Source: Rhizobiaceae bacterium (GTDB lineage Bacteria > Pseudomonadota > Alphaproteobacteria > Rhizobiales > Rhizobiaceae). Taken from it: a stretch of DNA of 64,000 bases. Under the pieces are notes generated by a model. The model had not been told where the DNA came from. It ran no database searches and worked only from the letters and a program-made list of their open reading frames with translations. Each line of letters begins with the position of its first letter. The first letter of the stretch is position 1. Location of the stretch: assembly GCA_028281105.1 (NCBI GenBank), contig JANQKQ010000052.1:98522-162521 (forward strand), in the 5' to 3' direction. The translations under genes were made by a program, and so were the position numbers. Below are positions 8,652 through 16,232 of the stretch, piece by piece.

Positions 8652-8707
8652 AACTCGCCTACGCTGAGCCTTGCGCGCCATAGCACAATCCGAGGGGAAT
8701 CAATCGA

Positions 8708-9532
8708 ATGTCGGAAAGGAGTCTGGATAGGAGCTACGCCGCCTTTCTGACGCCGGTGTGCCTGGTCATGGCCGCCGGATTTGTCGTCCCGCTCCTGTTT
8801 ATCTTTCACCAAAGCGCCTTTGTGCCGACCGTCTCGCTGGATGGCTTCGCATCGCTCGCCGACAGCGCCTTGTTCTTCAAGGTTTTCGTAAACACCTTCG
8901 AGATTTCCTTCTCCACGAGCATCGTGAGCATTCTTCTGGGCTACCCGGTCGCGCTGCATGTCTCGCGAATGCCGCCCCGTCGGCGGTCATACTATTTGAT
9001 TCTGGTTTTGCTCCCGTTCTGGACCAGCATTTTGGTCAAGAGCTACGCCTTTGTGATTGTGCTGGGCGATTCCGGGATTTTGAATTCCGTGCTTGAATTT
9101 TTGGGCCTGCCGCAAGGCGAGTTCATCTTCAACCGCATCGGCGTTCTGGTGGGGATGACCAATTTCTTCATTCCGTTCGTTGTGTTTCCGGTGCTGGCCA
9201 ATCTGTTGACCCATGATCAAAACCTGGTCCGCGCCGCGCAGATCATGGGAGCGTCACGCATGCGAATCTTCTGGCAGATTACGTTGCCGCTCAGCCTGCC
9301 GGGCATTCTGGCAAGCTTCGTGCTGACGTTCGTTCTGTCGCTGGGTTTCTTCGTCACCCCGGCACTGCTGGGCGGACGGCACGACATGATGCTCGCCAAT
9401 CTGATCGACTTCTACACGCGCGAGACCCTGGATTGGCAGGCGGCGGCGGCGATCGCCGTGGTACTTCTGGCAACGACGGCGCTTTTGCTGGCCATGCTGC
9501 GGCGGGTGCGCGGCGCGCAGGCCCTGATCTAA
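8708..9532 (+). CDS. ABC transporter permease, PotB type
   Basis: This 274-aa inner-membrane permease has about six hydrophobic segments, beginning AAFLTPVCLVMAAGFVVPLL. The BPD_transp_1 EAA loop reads RAAQIMGASRMRIFWQITLP, the coupling helix that contacts the ATPase. It matches the first permease of polyamine/thiamine/iron-type importers. The ATG follows GGGGAAT at good spacing. It is 15 bp upstream of the second permease and divergent from the ATPase gene, so it forms the first gene of a permease-permease-regulator unit. Confidence 0.92.
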   Translation: MSERSLDRSYAAFLTPVCLVMAAGFVVPLLFIFHQSAFVPTVSLDGFASLADSALFFKVFVNTFEISFSTSIVSILLGYPVALHVSRMPPRRRSYYLILVLLPFWTSILVKSYAFVIVLGDSGILNSVLEFLGLPQGEFIFNRIGVLVGMTNFFIPFVVFPVLANLLTHDQNLVRAAQIMGASRMRIFWQITLPLSLPGILASFVLTFVLSLGFFVTPALLGGRHDMMLANLIDFYTRETLDWQAAAAIAVVLLATTALLLAMLRRVRGAQALI

Positions 9533-9547
9533 GGAGAGTAACAGGAT

Positions 9548-10354
9548 ATGAGCGGTCGATCTGGATGGAAGCCGGAGCTTGTTCCAAGCCTTGCTTGGTG
9601 CGTCTATCTTTTTTTGTTGCTGCCGAGCTTCATCGTCATACCGCTTTCGTTCTCGGACTCCACCGAATACGTCTTCCCGCCGAAAACCTATTCGCTGCGG
9701 CTCTATTCCGATTTCCTGTTTACATCCAATTGGGTCGAGGTTTCGCTTCGCAGCCTGCAGGTGGCATTGATTGCCGCCACGATCGCCATGGTCATCGCGG
9801 TGCCTGGAGCATATGTGCTGGCGCGTACTGAGTTCCCGGGAAAGGCATTGCTCAAAACGATCCTGCTCAGTCCGATTCTGGTGCCGATTGTCGTCATCGC
9901 GCTAGGGCTTTACTTGTATTTTTCCCTGCTCAGGGTGTCGGGAACGATCGGGTCGGTGGTCCTTGCGCATACGGTTTATGTCGTGCCGTTCGTAATCATT
10001 ACCATCAGTGCCGGCATCAATCAGTTGGATGAGAACCTGGAGCGGGTTACCACCATCATGGGAGCAAGCCGCTTCAGGATCCTTTGGAGTGTCGTGCTGC
10101 CTCAGTTGAAACCATCGCTGATATCGGCTGCATTGTTTGCGTTCCTGATGTCGTTTGACGAGGTCGTTCTATCCTGGTTCGTCACCACGGCATCAACCAT
10201 GACATTGCCGGTTAAAATGTACTCGAGTATTCAGTGGGAAAGCTCACCTGTGTTAGCGGCGGTCTCCACGATTTTGACGGTGTTGTCTGTCTTCGTCTGC
10301 CTTCTCGTCGCCTGGGTCACCGGGGGTAAGGCCCGGTCCGGATCTGGAAACTAG
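9548..10354 (+). CDS. ABC transporter permease, PotC type
   Basis: The 268-aa second permease has about six membrane segments (first LAWCVYLFLLLPSFIVIPLS). Its EAA loop ERVTTIMGASRFRILWSVVL and the following SFDEVVLSWFVTT segment are typical of PotC-like proteins. It starts 15 bp after the first permease, with AAGGAGAGTAACAGG just upstream. It pairs with the PotB-type permease to form the transmembrane channel. The substrate class is small organic cations or acids; it cannot be narrowed further. Confidence 0.92.
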   Translation: MSGRSGWKPELVPSLAWCVYLFLLLPSFIVIPLSFSDSTEYVFPPKTYSLRLYSDFLFTSNWVEVSLRSLQVALIAATIAMVIAVPGAYVLARTEFPGKALLKTILLSPILVPIVVIALGLYLYFSLLRVSGTIGSVVLAHTVYVVPFVIITISAGINQLDENLERVTTIMGASRFRILWSVVLPQLKPSLISAALFAFLMSFDEVVLSWFVTTASTMTLPVKMYSSIQWESSPVLAAVSTILTVLSVFVCLLVAWVTGGKARSGSGN

Positions 10355-10410
10355 TCGTCGGTGGGGAACCTCTTGGGCGACAGTTCGCCATAAAATTGAT
10401 CAGGAGTGTC

Positions 10411-11223
10411 ATGGCCGAAACCGCCAATCCATCCATCAAAGCGCCGGCGAAGGATCCGCTGTTCGTGAATTCGCTTCAAAAGGGCTTCATGGTCCTAAGC
10501 GCCTTTGGCGCCGGGCGCCAGCACCTGAGCCTGGCGGAAATCACCCGGATTACGGGCTTGGAGAAAAGCGCTGTCCAGCGGTTCGTCCATACCCTCTTCA
10601 AGCTCGGTTATCTCAAGCGCAACGAGGCTACCAAGCTATATAGCATCTCACCCAAAATGATGGACTTCGCCTATTCCTATTTCCAAAGCGATGTTCTCAT
10701 CGAGACCGCCCAGCCGTTTCTGGTCGAAGCGCACGAGAAAATTGGCGAGACCTTGAACCTCGCGGTCGTCGATGGCGCTGATGTGATTATCGCCTACCGC
10801 CTGCCGAGCCGGCATGCGGTCAGCGTCATTCTGCATGTTGGGTCACGATTGCCGGCTTTGTACTCCTCACCCGGTTTGGCCATATGCGCTTTTCTTGATC
10901 CGGCTTCGCAAGAGCATTTGTTGGCCGCGACCGAGATCAAGGCCCACACCAATCAGTCCGCGACCAGCAAAGCTCAATTGATCGAAGCGATTGCCCAGGC
11001 CAGGCGTGACGGCTTTTCGGTGACGCAATCGCAGTTTTATGACGGCGACATCTCGGTTTCAGCGCCGATCATGGATGGTGCCGGCAACCCGGTCGGCGCG
11101 ATCGGTCTTGCGGTTCCGCAATCGCGCTACACATTGGAACAGGCGCGCGGTCAATTGGCCGAAATCGTCGTCGGTGCCGCGCGCCAGACGAGTTCGGCTT
11201 TGGTCCTGCGTGAACGCACATAG
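10411..11223 (+). CDS. IclR family transcriptional regulator (ABC module)
   Basis: This 270-aa protein has an N-terminal winged helix-turn-helix (SLQKGFMVLSAFGAGRQHLS, then LAEITRITGLEKSAVQRFVH). A C-terminal IclR effector-binding domain follows, with the conserved small-ligand pocket region PALYSSPGLAICAF and SVSAPIMDGAGNPVGAIGLA. The ATG at 10411 has AGGAG 5 bp upstream and is preferred to a TTG at 10396. It lies 56 bp after the permeases in the same direction and likely regulates the whole ABC/ligase module. Candidate sites are the CAATAC/GTATTG repeats at 8640-8645 and 12326-12445. Confidence 0.9.
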   Translation: MAETANPSIKAPAKDPLFVNSLQKGFMVLSAFGAGRQHLSLAEITRITGLEKSAVQRFVHTLFKLGYLKRNEATKLYSISPKMMDFAYSYFQSDVLIETAQPFLVEAHEKIGETLNLAVVDGADVIIAYRLPSRHAVSVILHVGSRLPALYSSPGLAICAFLDPASQEHLLAATEIKAHTNQSATSKAQLIEAIAQARRDGFSVTQSQFYDGDISVSAPIMDGAGNPVGAIGLAVPQSRYTLEQARGQLAEIVVGAARQTSSALVLRERT

Positions 11224-11241
11224 CCGCCGCGCGCAATGGGC

Positions 11242-12318
11242 TTACCAGAGCCATCGGCCCTTATCCTCAACCGCCCAGACCTCGCTGTCAGCCATGCCGA
11301 TACCGGGGGCTGGCGTTCGTGTGACAGCGACCCTGCCATTCAAGATTCGAGCCGCCATTGCGTTGAACTCGAACAAGGCCCGTCGCAGCCCCTCACTGGC
11401 GGTCTCCGGCTGAAACGGCTTGATGGAACGCAGGAAAATGCGGTGGACATCATCCCCGTCATGTTCGACGTCGAAGTCCTGGTCACAAGCCGTCAGAAGC
11501 CCCTCGAAGAAATCGCAGATCGAGCGCGCGTCCCGCCCAACGATATCCAGGTCCGACATCAACTCGTGGGTGTACTGGATGGCGATGCCTCTCATGGTCT
11601 GGCTCAGTAGAAAGTGCGTCACCTGCTCACCGTACATCTGGAGGAGGCAGTCGGTGGTCGTGTTGACGTATTCGCGCGACCAGTTGCGCCGCGCCTTATA
11701 CTGGCGGGCGAGCGGCCAAACCTCCTCATCCAGTGTCGGGGCCTTTGAGGAGTCGAATTCCGGTGTTTGATGCGCGACCTCGTAGGCCATCTCTTCGCCC
11801 GGCCGCAGGTCCCGGTCATATTCGATGAAATAGCCCTCGTCATAGGGGTCACCCTCCATAATGAACTTGGTCGATACCCAGCCAAGCCGTCTGCAACCCA
11901 TGCGCTCGCCGTTTCTGGGATGCCAGGCGGAGAAGATATCCCTGCGCACCCGGCCGGGCAGTGCAAGCATGCTTACCCCGGCGTAGGTCCACATCGGTGC
12001 CAGGTATCGGATCCAGACTTTCTTGGGACTCTCCTCTATATATTCCATCTGCAGCCCGCCAATCTGATTGGTCAAATAATGGTATTTGGCCGCCTTGACC
12101 GCGGGAGGCTCATCCGGGCTGATGCCGATCTTCTCCAGTCCCTGATCGTAGAAACCCTTCTGGTGCTGGCCGAGCAACTTCGTCCACAGCGTCGATAGGC
12201 CGGCCTCCCCCCTCTCGCGATAGGTGATGGCGCCGAGACCGGAAAATGTGCGCCCCCAGAACTTGGCGGCGATCTCGGTGTTCGTTCGCAACTGTTCGAG
12301 TTGAGACATCTGCATCAT
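11242..12318 (-). CDS. Unrecognised protein of the ABC/ligase module
   Basis: I do not recognise this 358-aa protein. It has no signal peptide or membrane segment. It is acidic and rich in aromatic residues. Notable stretches are AAKFWGRTFSGLGAITYRER near the N terminus, MEYIEESPKKVWIRYLAPMW, HPRNGERMGCRRLGWVSTKF, and a helical C-terminal half with QMYGEQVTHFLLSQTMRGIA. The WVSTKFIMEGDPYDEGYF segment vaguely recalls the L-2-amino-thiazoline-4-carboxylate hydrolase-like fold, but I would not call it. An ATG at 12318 is used; a TTG at 12339 is also open. It is divergent from the binding-protein gene and converges on the IclR gene, so it is likely an enzyme or accessory factor for the same substrate. 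Confidence 0.75.
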   Translation of the reverse strand: MMQMSQLEQLRTNTEIAAKFWGRTFSGLGAITYRERGEAGLSTLWTKLLGQHQKGFYDQGLEKIGISPDEPPAVKAAKYHYLTNQIGGLQMEYIEESPKKVWIRYLAPMWTYAGVSMLALPGRVRRDIFSAWHPRNGERMGCRRLGWVSTKFIMEGDPYDEGYFIEYDRDLRPGEEMAYEVAHQTPEFDSSKAPTLDEEVWPLARQYKARRNWSREYVNTTTDCLLQMYGEQVTHFLLSQTMRGIAIQYTHELMSDLDIVGRDARSICDFFEGLLTACDQDFDVEHDGDDVHRIFLRSIKPFQPETASEGLRRALFEFNAMAARILNGRVAVTRTPAPGIGMADSEVWAVEDKGRWLW

Positions 12319-12325
12319 TCGATTC

Positions 12326-12445
12326 GTATTGAATAGCAATACATGCTCACATGCCGATACAAATTTTCATCGTTTAAAAACAATGCATTGGCTCGCCACG
12401 GTTTGACGCTTGAGTTTAGCATGCAGTTAGGTTATATTGCAATAC
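12326..12445. promoter_or_regulatory. Divergent promoter region with GTATTG/CAATAC repeats
   Basis: This AT-rich gap between the unknown protein and the binding-protein gene contains GTATTG-N5-CAATAC (12326-12342) and a perfect TATTGCAATA palindrome (12435-12444) extending to CAATAC (12440-12445). The same hexamer is in the other divergent promoter of the cluster (8640-8645). It is a candidate binding region for the cluster's IclR regulator. The repeats are visible; the binding is inferred. Confidence 0.45.
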
Positions 12446-12519
12446 GCTATTATATATTGTATATCGATATATGATGGCGTGTTGCAGCACCGTTATCAAG
12501 ACTGAATGGGAGTGGGATT

Positions 12520-13602
12520 ATGCCGAGACAAAACAGGGAAGCTGGCGCCGAAACTCGGGGTGCCATGTCACGTCGAAGCATCTTGAAAGGGTCGAGTGCG
12601 CTGGCCCTGGGTGCAGTCGCTTCACCCTTCATCGCACGCAAGGCAAACGCGGCTGAGCGGATTTTCATCACAAGCTGGGGCGGCAGCTACGGAGAGTTCG
12701 TCCAACAACACCTGGTCGATCCCTTCATGAACGAAACCGGGACGGAAGCCGTCATCGTCAACACGCCGGATCTGGCCAAGGTCAAGGCACAGGTGCAATC
12801 CGGCAACGTGGAGTGGGACGTCTTTGACGCCGTCGGGTCTATGCTGTTCTCCGGCGCCAGGTCAGACCTGTGGGAGCCTCTCGACACCAACATCGTCAAT
12901 CTGGAGGGCAACAACATACCCGCCGAGCCGCTACGTGGCGGCATGCCGCTCTATATCTATTCCGGTGGCGTGGCCTGGGACCCGGCCAAAACGGACACTC
13001 CGCCAAGAAATTTCGCCGAAATGTGGGATGTCGACAAGTTTCCGGGCCGTCGCGCGCTCAGAACCCGGGCGAGCGAAATGCTCGAGGTCGCATTGCTGGC
13101 GGACGGCGTCTCGCCTAAAGAGCTGTATCCGCTGGATTTGGACCGCGCCTTCCGATCCCTGGATAAGATCAAGCCTGCCGTTCGCAAATGGTTTGACCAG
13201 ACCGGGCAGATGATCACGCTGATCCAGCAGGGCGAGGCCGACTTCACCTACGCTTACACAAACCGCGTCCGGGCGGCCCGCGCAGGCGGCATCTCGATTG
13301 ACATGTCGTTCGATCAGCTGGTCAACGCGGTCGCCTACTACGCCGTGATCAAGGGCTCGCCCCGCAAGGAAGCCGCGATGAAATTCCTGGCTTTCGTGGC
13401 CCAGCCCAAACAGCAGGCCGCCATCGGTGAGTACTTGAGCGTCACACCGGCCTTCTCCGTCTCCGACGACCTTCTGTCGGAGGAAGCCAAGAAGTGGCGC
13501 GTCGACGTTTCCGATCCCAACAGCATTATCCTCAACGACGAATATTGGGGTGACAAGTTCGAGGACGTGAACAAGCGCTTCAAGGAGTGGATCCTCACCT
13601 AG
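12520..13602 (+). CDS. Extracellular solute-binding protein, PotD/PotF type, Tat-exported
   Basis: This 360-aa periplasmic binding protein delivers substrate to the PotB/PotC-type permeases. A twin-arginine signal, SRRSILK (residues 17-23), precedes a hydrophobic stretch (SALALGAVASPFIA) and an ANA-A cleavage site near residues 42-45. The mature part has the family start RIFITSWGGSYGEFV and the VKAQVQSGNVEWDVFD motif of polyamine-like binding proteins. The ATG at 12520 has GGGAGTGGG upstream and includes the whole Tat signal. A strong hairpin plus T-run follows it, which would favour its expression over the downstream ligase. Confidence 0.92.
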   Translation: MPRQNREAGAETRGAMSRRSILKGSSALALGAVASPFIARKANAAERIFITSWGGSYGEFVQQHLVDPFMNETGTEAVIVNTPDLAKVKAQVQSGNVEWDVFDAVGSMLFSGARSDLWEPLDTNIVNLEGNNIPAEPLRGGMPLYIYSGGVAWDPAKTDTPPRNFAEMWDVDKFPGRRALRTRASEMLEVALLADGVSPKELYPLDLDRAFRSLDKIKPAVRKWFDQTGQMITLIQQGEADFTYAYTNRVRAARAGGISIDMSFDQLVNAVAYYAVIKGSPRKEAAMKFLAFVAQPKQQAAIGEYLSVTPAFSVSDDLLSEEAKKWRVDVSDPNSIILNDEYWGDKFEDVNKRFKEWILT

Positions 13603-13627
13603 GTTCTTCCAGGACCGCACCAGGACT

Positions 13628-13671
13628 TGCGGCGCCGGTCCGAGAAGGAAAGGCGCCGCATCTTCTTTTTC
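13628..13671 (+). terminator. Intrinsic terminator/attenuator after the binding-protein gene
   Basis: TGCGGCGCC (13628-13636) pairs perfectly with GGCGCCGCA (13652-13660) to give a 9-bp GC-rich stem followed directly by TCTTCTTTTTC. It sits in the 146-bp gap between the binding-protein and ligase genes, so read-through would give less ligase than binding protein. Confidence 0.8.
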
Positions 13672-13748
13672 TACCGCAAGCCGGTCACCGGCCGAGCAGC
13701 GCGGGGCCGACGATACTTGACGAGCATTGCAAGCCAGGGAGCGACCCG

Positions 13749-15299
13749 ATGACAACCATCCCCCAGTTGATCTGCGAAAGGTCCAAGGACCGGGGTGATC
13801 GGACTTTTCTGCTTTTCGAGGACCAGCGTTTTTCCTTTTTGGACTTACGCCGCGAGGTTCAGCAGGCCGCCGCGAAGCTGCGGCGTATCGGCGTCGGCCA
13901 GGGAGACCGGGTTGGCCTCATGATGGCCAATCATGAAACCCATGTGTGGTTGTATCTGGCTGTTGCCTGGCTCGGCGCGACCAGCGTGGAGTTCAGTCGT
14001 CATCTGAAAACGCATGGACTACAGACCCAGCTGGCCAGCGCGAAGCCGGCCTTCATGATCGCGGATGTAGACTTCATCGACGAGCTGGGGCCGGCCTTGG
14101 AAGCCGTGCAGCACCCGACGGCGATGATCTGGTTCGGCGACGGCGGTCAGTTACCTGAAACGTCTGTACGCTACAATGAGCTTCCGCTTGAGACGGATCT
14201 GTTCGAAAGCCCGGTTGCCGACGACGCTTCGCGGCTGCAAGCCATTTCATTCACGTCCGGAACCACCGGCAAGCCCAAAGGCGCCATGCTGTCGGATCGA
14301 TGGTTCCAGATCGGGGCGAAGAATGCCGCCATTCTCGCCGATGCCGGCCCCGATGATGTTCTGTTTCTGTGGGAACCGCTTTATCACGTTGCCGGGTGGA
14401 TGACCTTGATGATCGGCCTGCAGCGGGGAATCCCGGTTGCGATGGTCCGAAAATTCAGCGCGTCGAAATGCTGGTCGCAAATCAGGCGGCATCGAGCAAC
14501 CCTGCTCCACTATTTGGGCGGGGTACTGAACATTCTTCTTGCGGCACCAGAGGCGGACCGCGATGCGGACAACTCGCTTCGCGTGGTTTGGGGTGCTGCG
14601 GCGCCAACAGACAGCTGGAGAGCTTTCGAGTCCCGGTTCGGCGTCGAAATTCGCGAGGGCTACGGTTCAACCGAGGCGCAGAATTTCACCCATTTGAACC
14701 TGGACGGCCCCATCGGTTCCATCGGCCTGCCTTGCGAGGAATTCGAGGCCTGGATTGAGGACATCGACGGAACCCGCCTGTCACCCGGTCAGATTGGCGA
14801 AATTATCGTGCGCCCTCGGGGCGATGGCATCACGATGGACGGATACTTCAACGACCGTGAAAGAACGGCCGACGTCTTGCGAAACGGCCGCGTCCATACT
14901 GGAGACCTGGGGTATTGTGACGAGGATGGCTATTTCTATTTCGCGGGGCGGAAGGCGGACAGCCTGCGCCGTCGCGGTGAAAATGTTTCGGCATGGGAGG
15001 TGGAGCGCGTCATCAACGCGCATCCTGCCGTCGAAGAATCGGCGGTCGTCGGCGTGGCTTCGCCAATGGGCGAGCAGGACATCAAAGTCTTCGTGCGAAC
15101 GGCCAATGGCCACCAAGTCCAACCGCTCGACTTGATCCGCTGGTGCGAGAAAGACCTCGCCTACTACCAGATCCCCCGCTTCGTCGCCTTTGTGGATGAG
15201 TTTCCGCGCGGGCCGACCCAAAGGATCAAAAAACGAGAGCTTCCCGCCGACCTCGAAGCCTGGGACCTTGAGCAATCTGGATATCAGGTCTCGCGATGA
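13749..15299 (+). CDS. AMP-dependent acyl-CoA synthetase (class I adenylate-forming)
   Basis: This 516-aa enzyme activates a carboxylic acid as acyl-AMP and then acyl-CoA. The P-loop-like motif FTSGTTGKPKGAM spans residues 168-180. Later motifs are EGYGSTEAQNF (A5), HTGDLGYCDEDGYFYFAGR (A7/A8 hinge) and the C-terminal catalytic-lysine region PTQRIKKREL. The overall pattern resembles CaiC-type carnitine/crotonobetaine ligases, but the substrate is not determined. The ATG at 13749 has AGGGAG 8 bp upstream. The stop overlaps the enoyl-CoA hydratase start by 4 bp, which links the two enzymes functionally. Confidence 0.9.
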   Translation: MTTIPQLICERSKDRGDRTFLLFEDQRFSFLDLRREVQQAAAKLRRIGVGQGDRVGLMMANHETHVWLYLAVAWLGATSVEFSRHLKTHGLQTQLASAKPAFMIADVDFIDELGPALEAVQHPTAMIWFGDGGQLPETSVRYNELPLETDLFESPVADDASRLQAISFTSGTTGKPKGAMLSDRWFQIGAKNAAILADAGPDDVLFLWEPLYHVAGWMTLMIGLQRGIPVAMVRKFSASKCWSQIRRHRATLLHYLGGVLNILLAAPEADRDADNSLRVVWGAAAPTDSWRAFESRFGVEIREGYGSTEAQNFTHLNLDGPIGSIGLPCEEFEAWIEDIDGTRLSPGQIGEIIVRPRGDGITMDGYFNDRERTADVLRNGRVHTGDLGYCDEDGYFYFAGRKADSLRRRGENVSAWEVERVINAHPAVEESAVVGVASPMGEQDIKVFVRTANGHQVQPLDLIRWCEKDLAYYQIPRFVAFVDEFPRGPTQRIKKRELPADLEAWDLEQSGYQVSR

Positions 15300-16114
15300 C
15301 GAAAAGGCAAACCCGCACATCCCGTGAAGTGATTGCGCAAAGAACCGGTGCGACGAAGATCATCACCATCAATCGACCCGATGCGTACAACGCCTGGACA
15401 TCGGCGATGCGCAAGGACATCGAGTCGCATATCGCCGCTGTGAACGACGACAAGGCGGTTTGTGCCGTGATCGTCACGGGCGCGGGAGATAAGGCGTTCT
15501 GCGCGGGGCAGGACCTGGCGGAAACGAAAGCGTTCAACGCCGGGAAAAAGATACCGAAATGGATCGCCGAGCTGACGGCCTTCTACGACACCATCCGTTC
15601 TCTGGAAAAACCTCTGATTTGCGCCTTGAACGGCGTGGCGGCCGGCTCGGGTTTCCAGTTCGCGCTTCTGTCGGACGTGGTGGTGGGCCACGAGGGCGTG
15701 ACGATCGGCCAGCCCGAGGTCAACTGCGGCATCCCGAGCATCTTCGGGCCGTGGATCATTGCCGAGAGCCTCGGCAGGTCACGCGCCGTCGAGCTGTGTT
15801 TGACGGGTCGGATGATGGACGCCGCAGAGGCCCACCGCCTGGGTTTGATCCACCACCTGGTTCCGCAAGAAGAGGTGCTTGAGACCGCGCTTGGGATGGC
15901 TGGGGATCTTTCGAGGAAACCTCCAAATGCGATGCGGCTGACGAAAAAATACCTCAAAATCGCAGACGAGGACGGTTACAGACGGGCGCTCGATCGGGCG
16001 GCGAAGGGACAACGCGAAGCCTTCGACACGGGCGAACCACAGCGCACCATGGAGGAGTTCTTTGCGGTTCGCGCAGCGCGAATGCGCGACATCCGATACG
16101 AGCGCGCGCAATAG
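15296..16114 (+). CDS. Enoyl-CoA hydratase/isomerase family protein
   Basis: This 272-aa crotonase-fold enzyme probably acts on the CoA-ester made by the overlapping ligase. It has the oxyanion-hole segments AFCAGQDLAET and NGVAAGSGFQFALLSDVVV, and the catalytic region IGQPEVNCGIPSIFGPWII followed by LTGRMMDAAEAHRLGLIHHL. The usual hydratase Glu in the PEVNCGI position is present, so hydratase or dehydratase chemistry is plausible. A CaiD-like carnitinyl-CoA dehydratase role would fit the CaiC-like ligase but is unproven. It ends at a repeat with hairpins. Confidence 0.9.
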   Translation: MTKRQTRTSREVIAQRTGATKIITINRPDAYNAWTSAMRKDIESHIAAVNDDKAVCAVIVTGAGDKAFCAGQDLAETKAFNAGKKIPKWIAELTAFYDTIRSLEKPLICALNGVAAGSGFQFALLSDVVVGHEGVTIGQPEVNCGIPSIFGPWIIAESLGRSRAVELCLTGRMMDAAEAHRLGLIHHLVPQEEVLETALGMAGDLSRKPPNAMRLTKKYLKIADEDGYRRALDRAAKGQREAFDTGEPQRTMEEFFAVRAARMRDIRYERAQ

Positions 16115-16211
16115 AGCATTTCAAGTTCTCATTGAAACATTGAAATGCTCTATCCCTTTGTTTTTACGCACTTTCGCGAGCGCAAAAGTCTGCAACTTTT
16201 GCTGAAAGTGC
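16113..16211. repeat. REP-like palindromic repeat / bidirectional terminator
   Basis: Two inverted repeats lie between convergent genes. The first is AGAGCATTTCAA (16113-16124) with TTGAAATGCTCT (16140-16151). The second is a nested structure, GCACTTTC (16168-16175) with GAAAGTGC (16204-16211), enclosing GCAAAAGT with ACTTTTGC. They are joined by ATCCCTTTGTTTTTACGCA, a segment typical of dispersed intergenic repeats in Rhizobiales genomes. It can serve as a terminator for both flanking units. A copy number above one is expected genome-wide; only one copy is in this window. Confidence 0.7.
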
Positions 16212-16232
16212 TCTAGGTTTCACCAATGGCCC

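Noticed and set aside
13587..13748. An upstream extension of the acyl-CoA ligase
   Set aside because: It crosses the intrinsic terminator at 13628-13671 and has no conserved sequence; the ATG at 13749 has a ribosome site.
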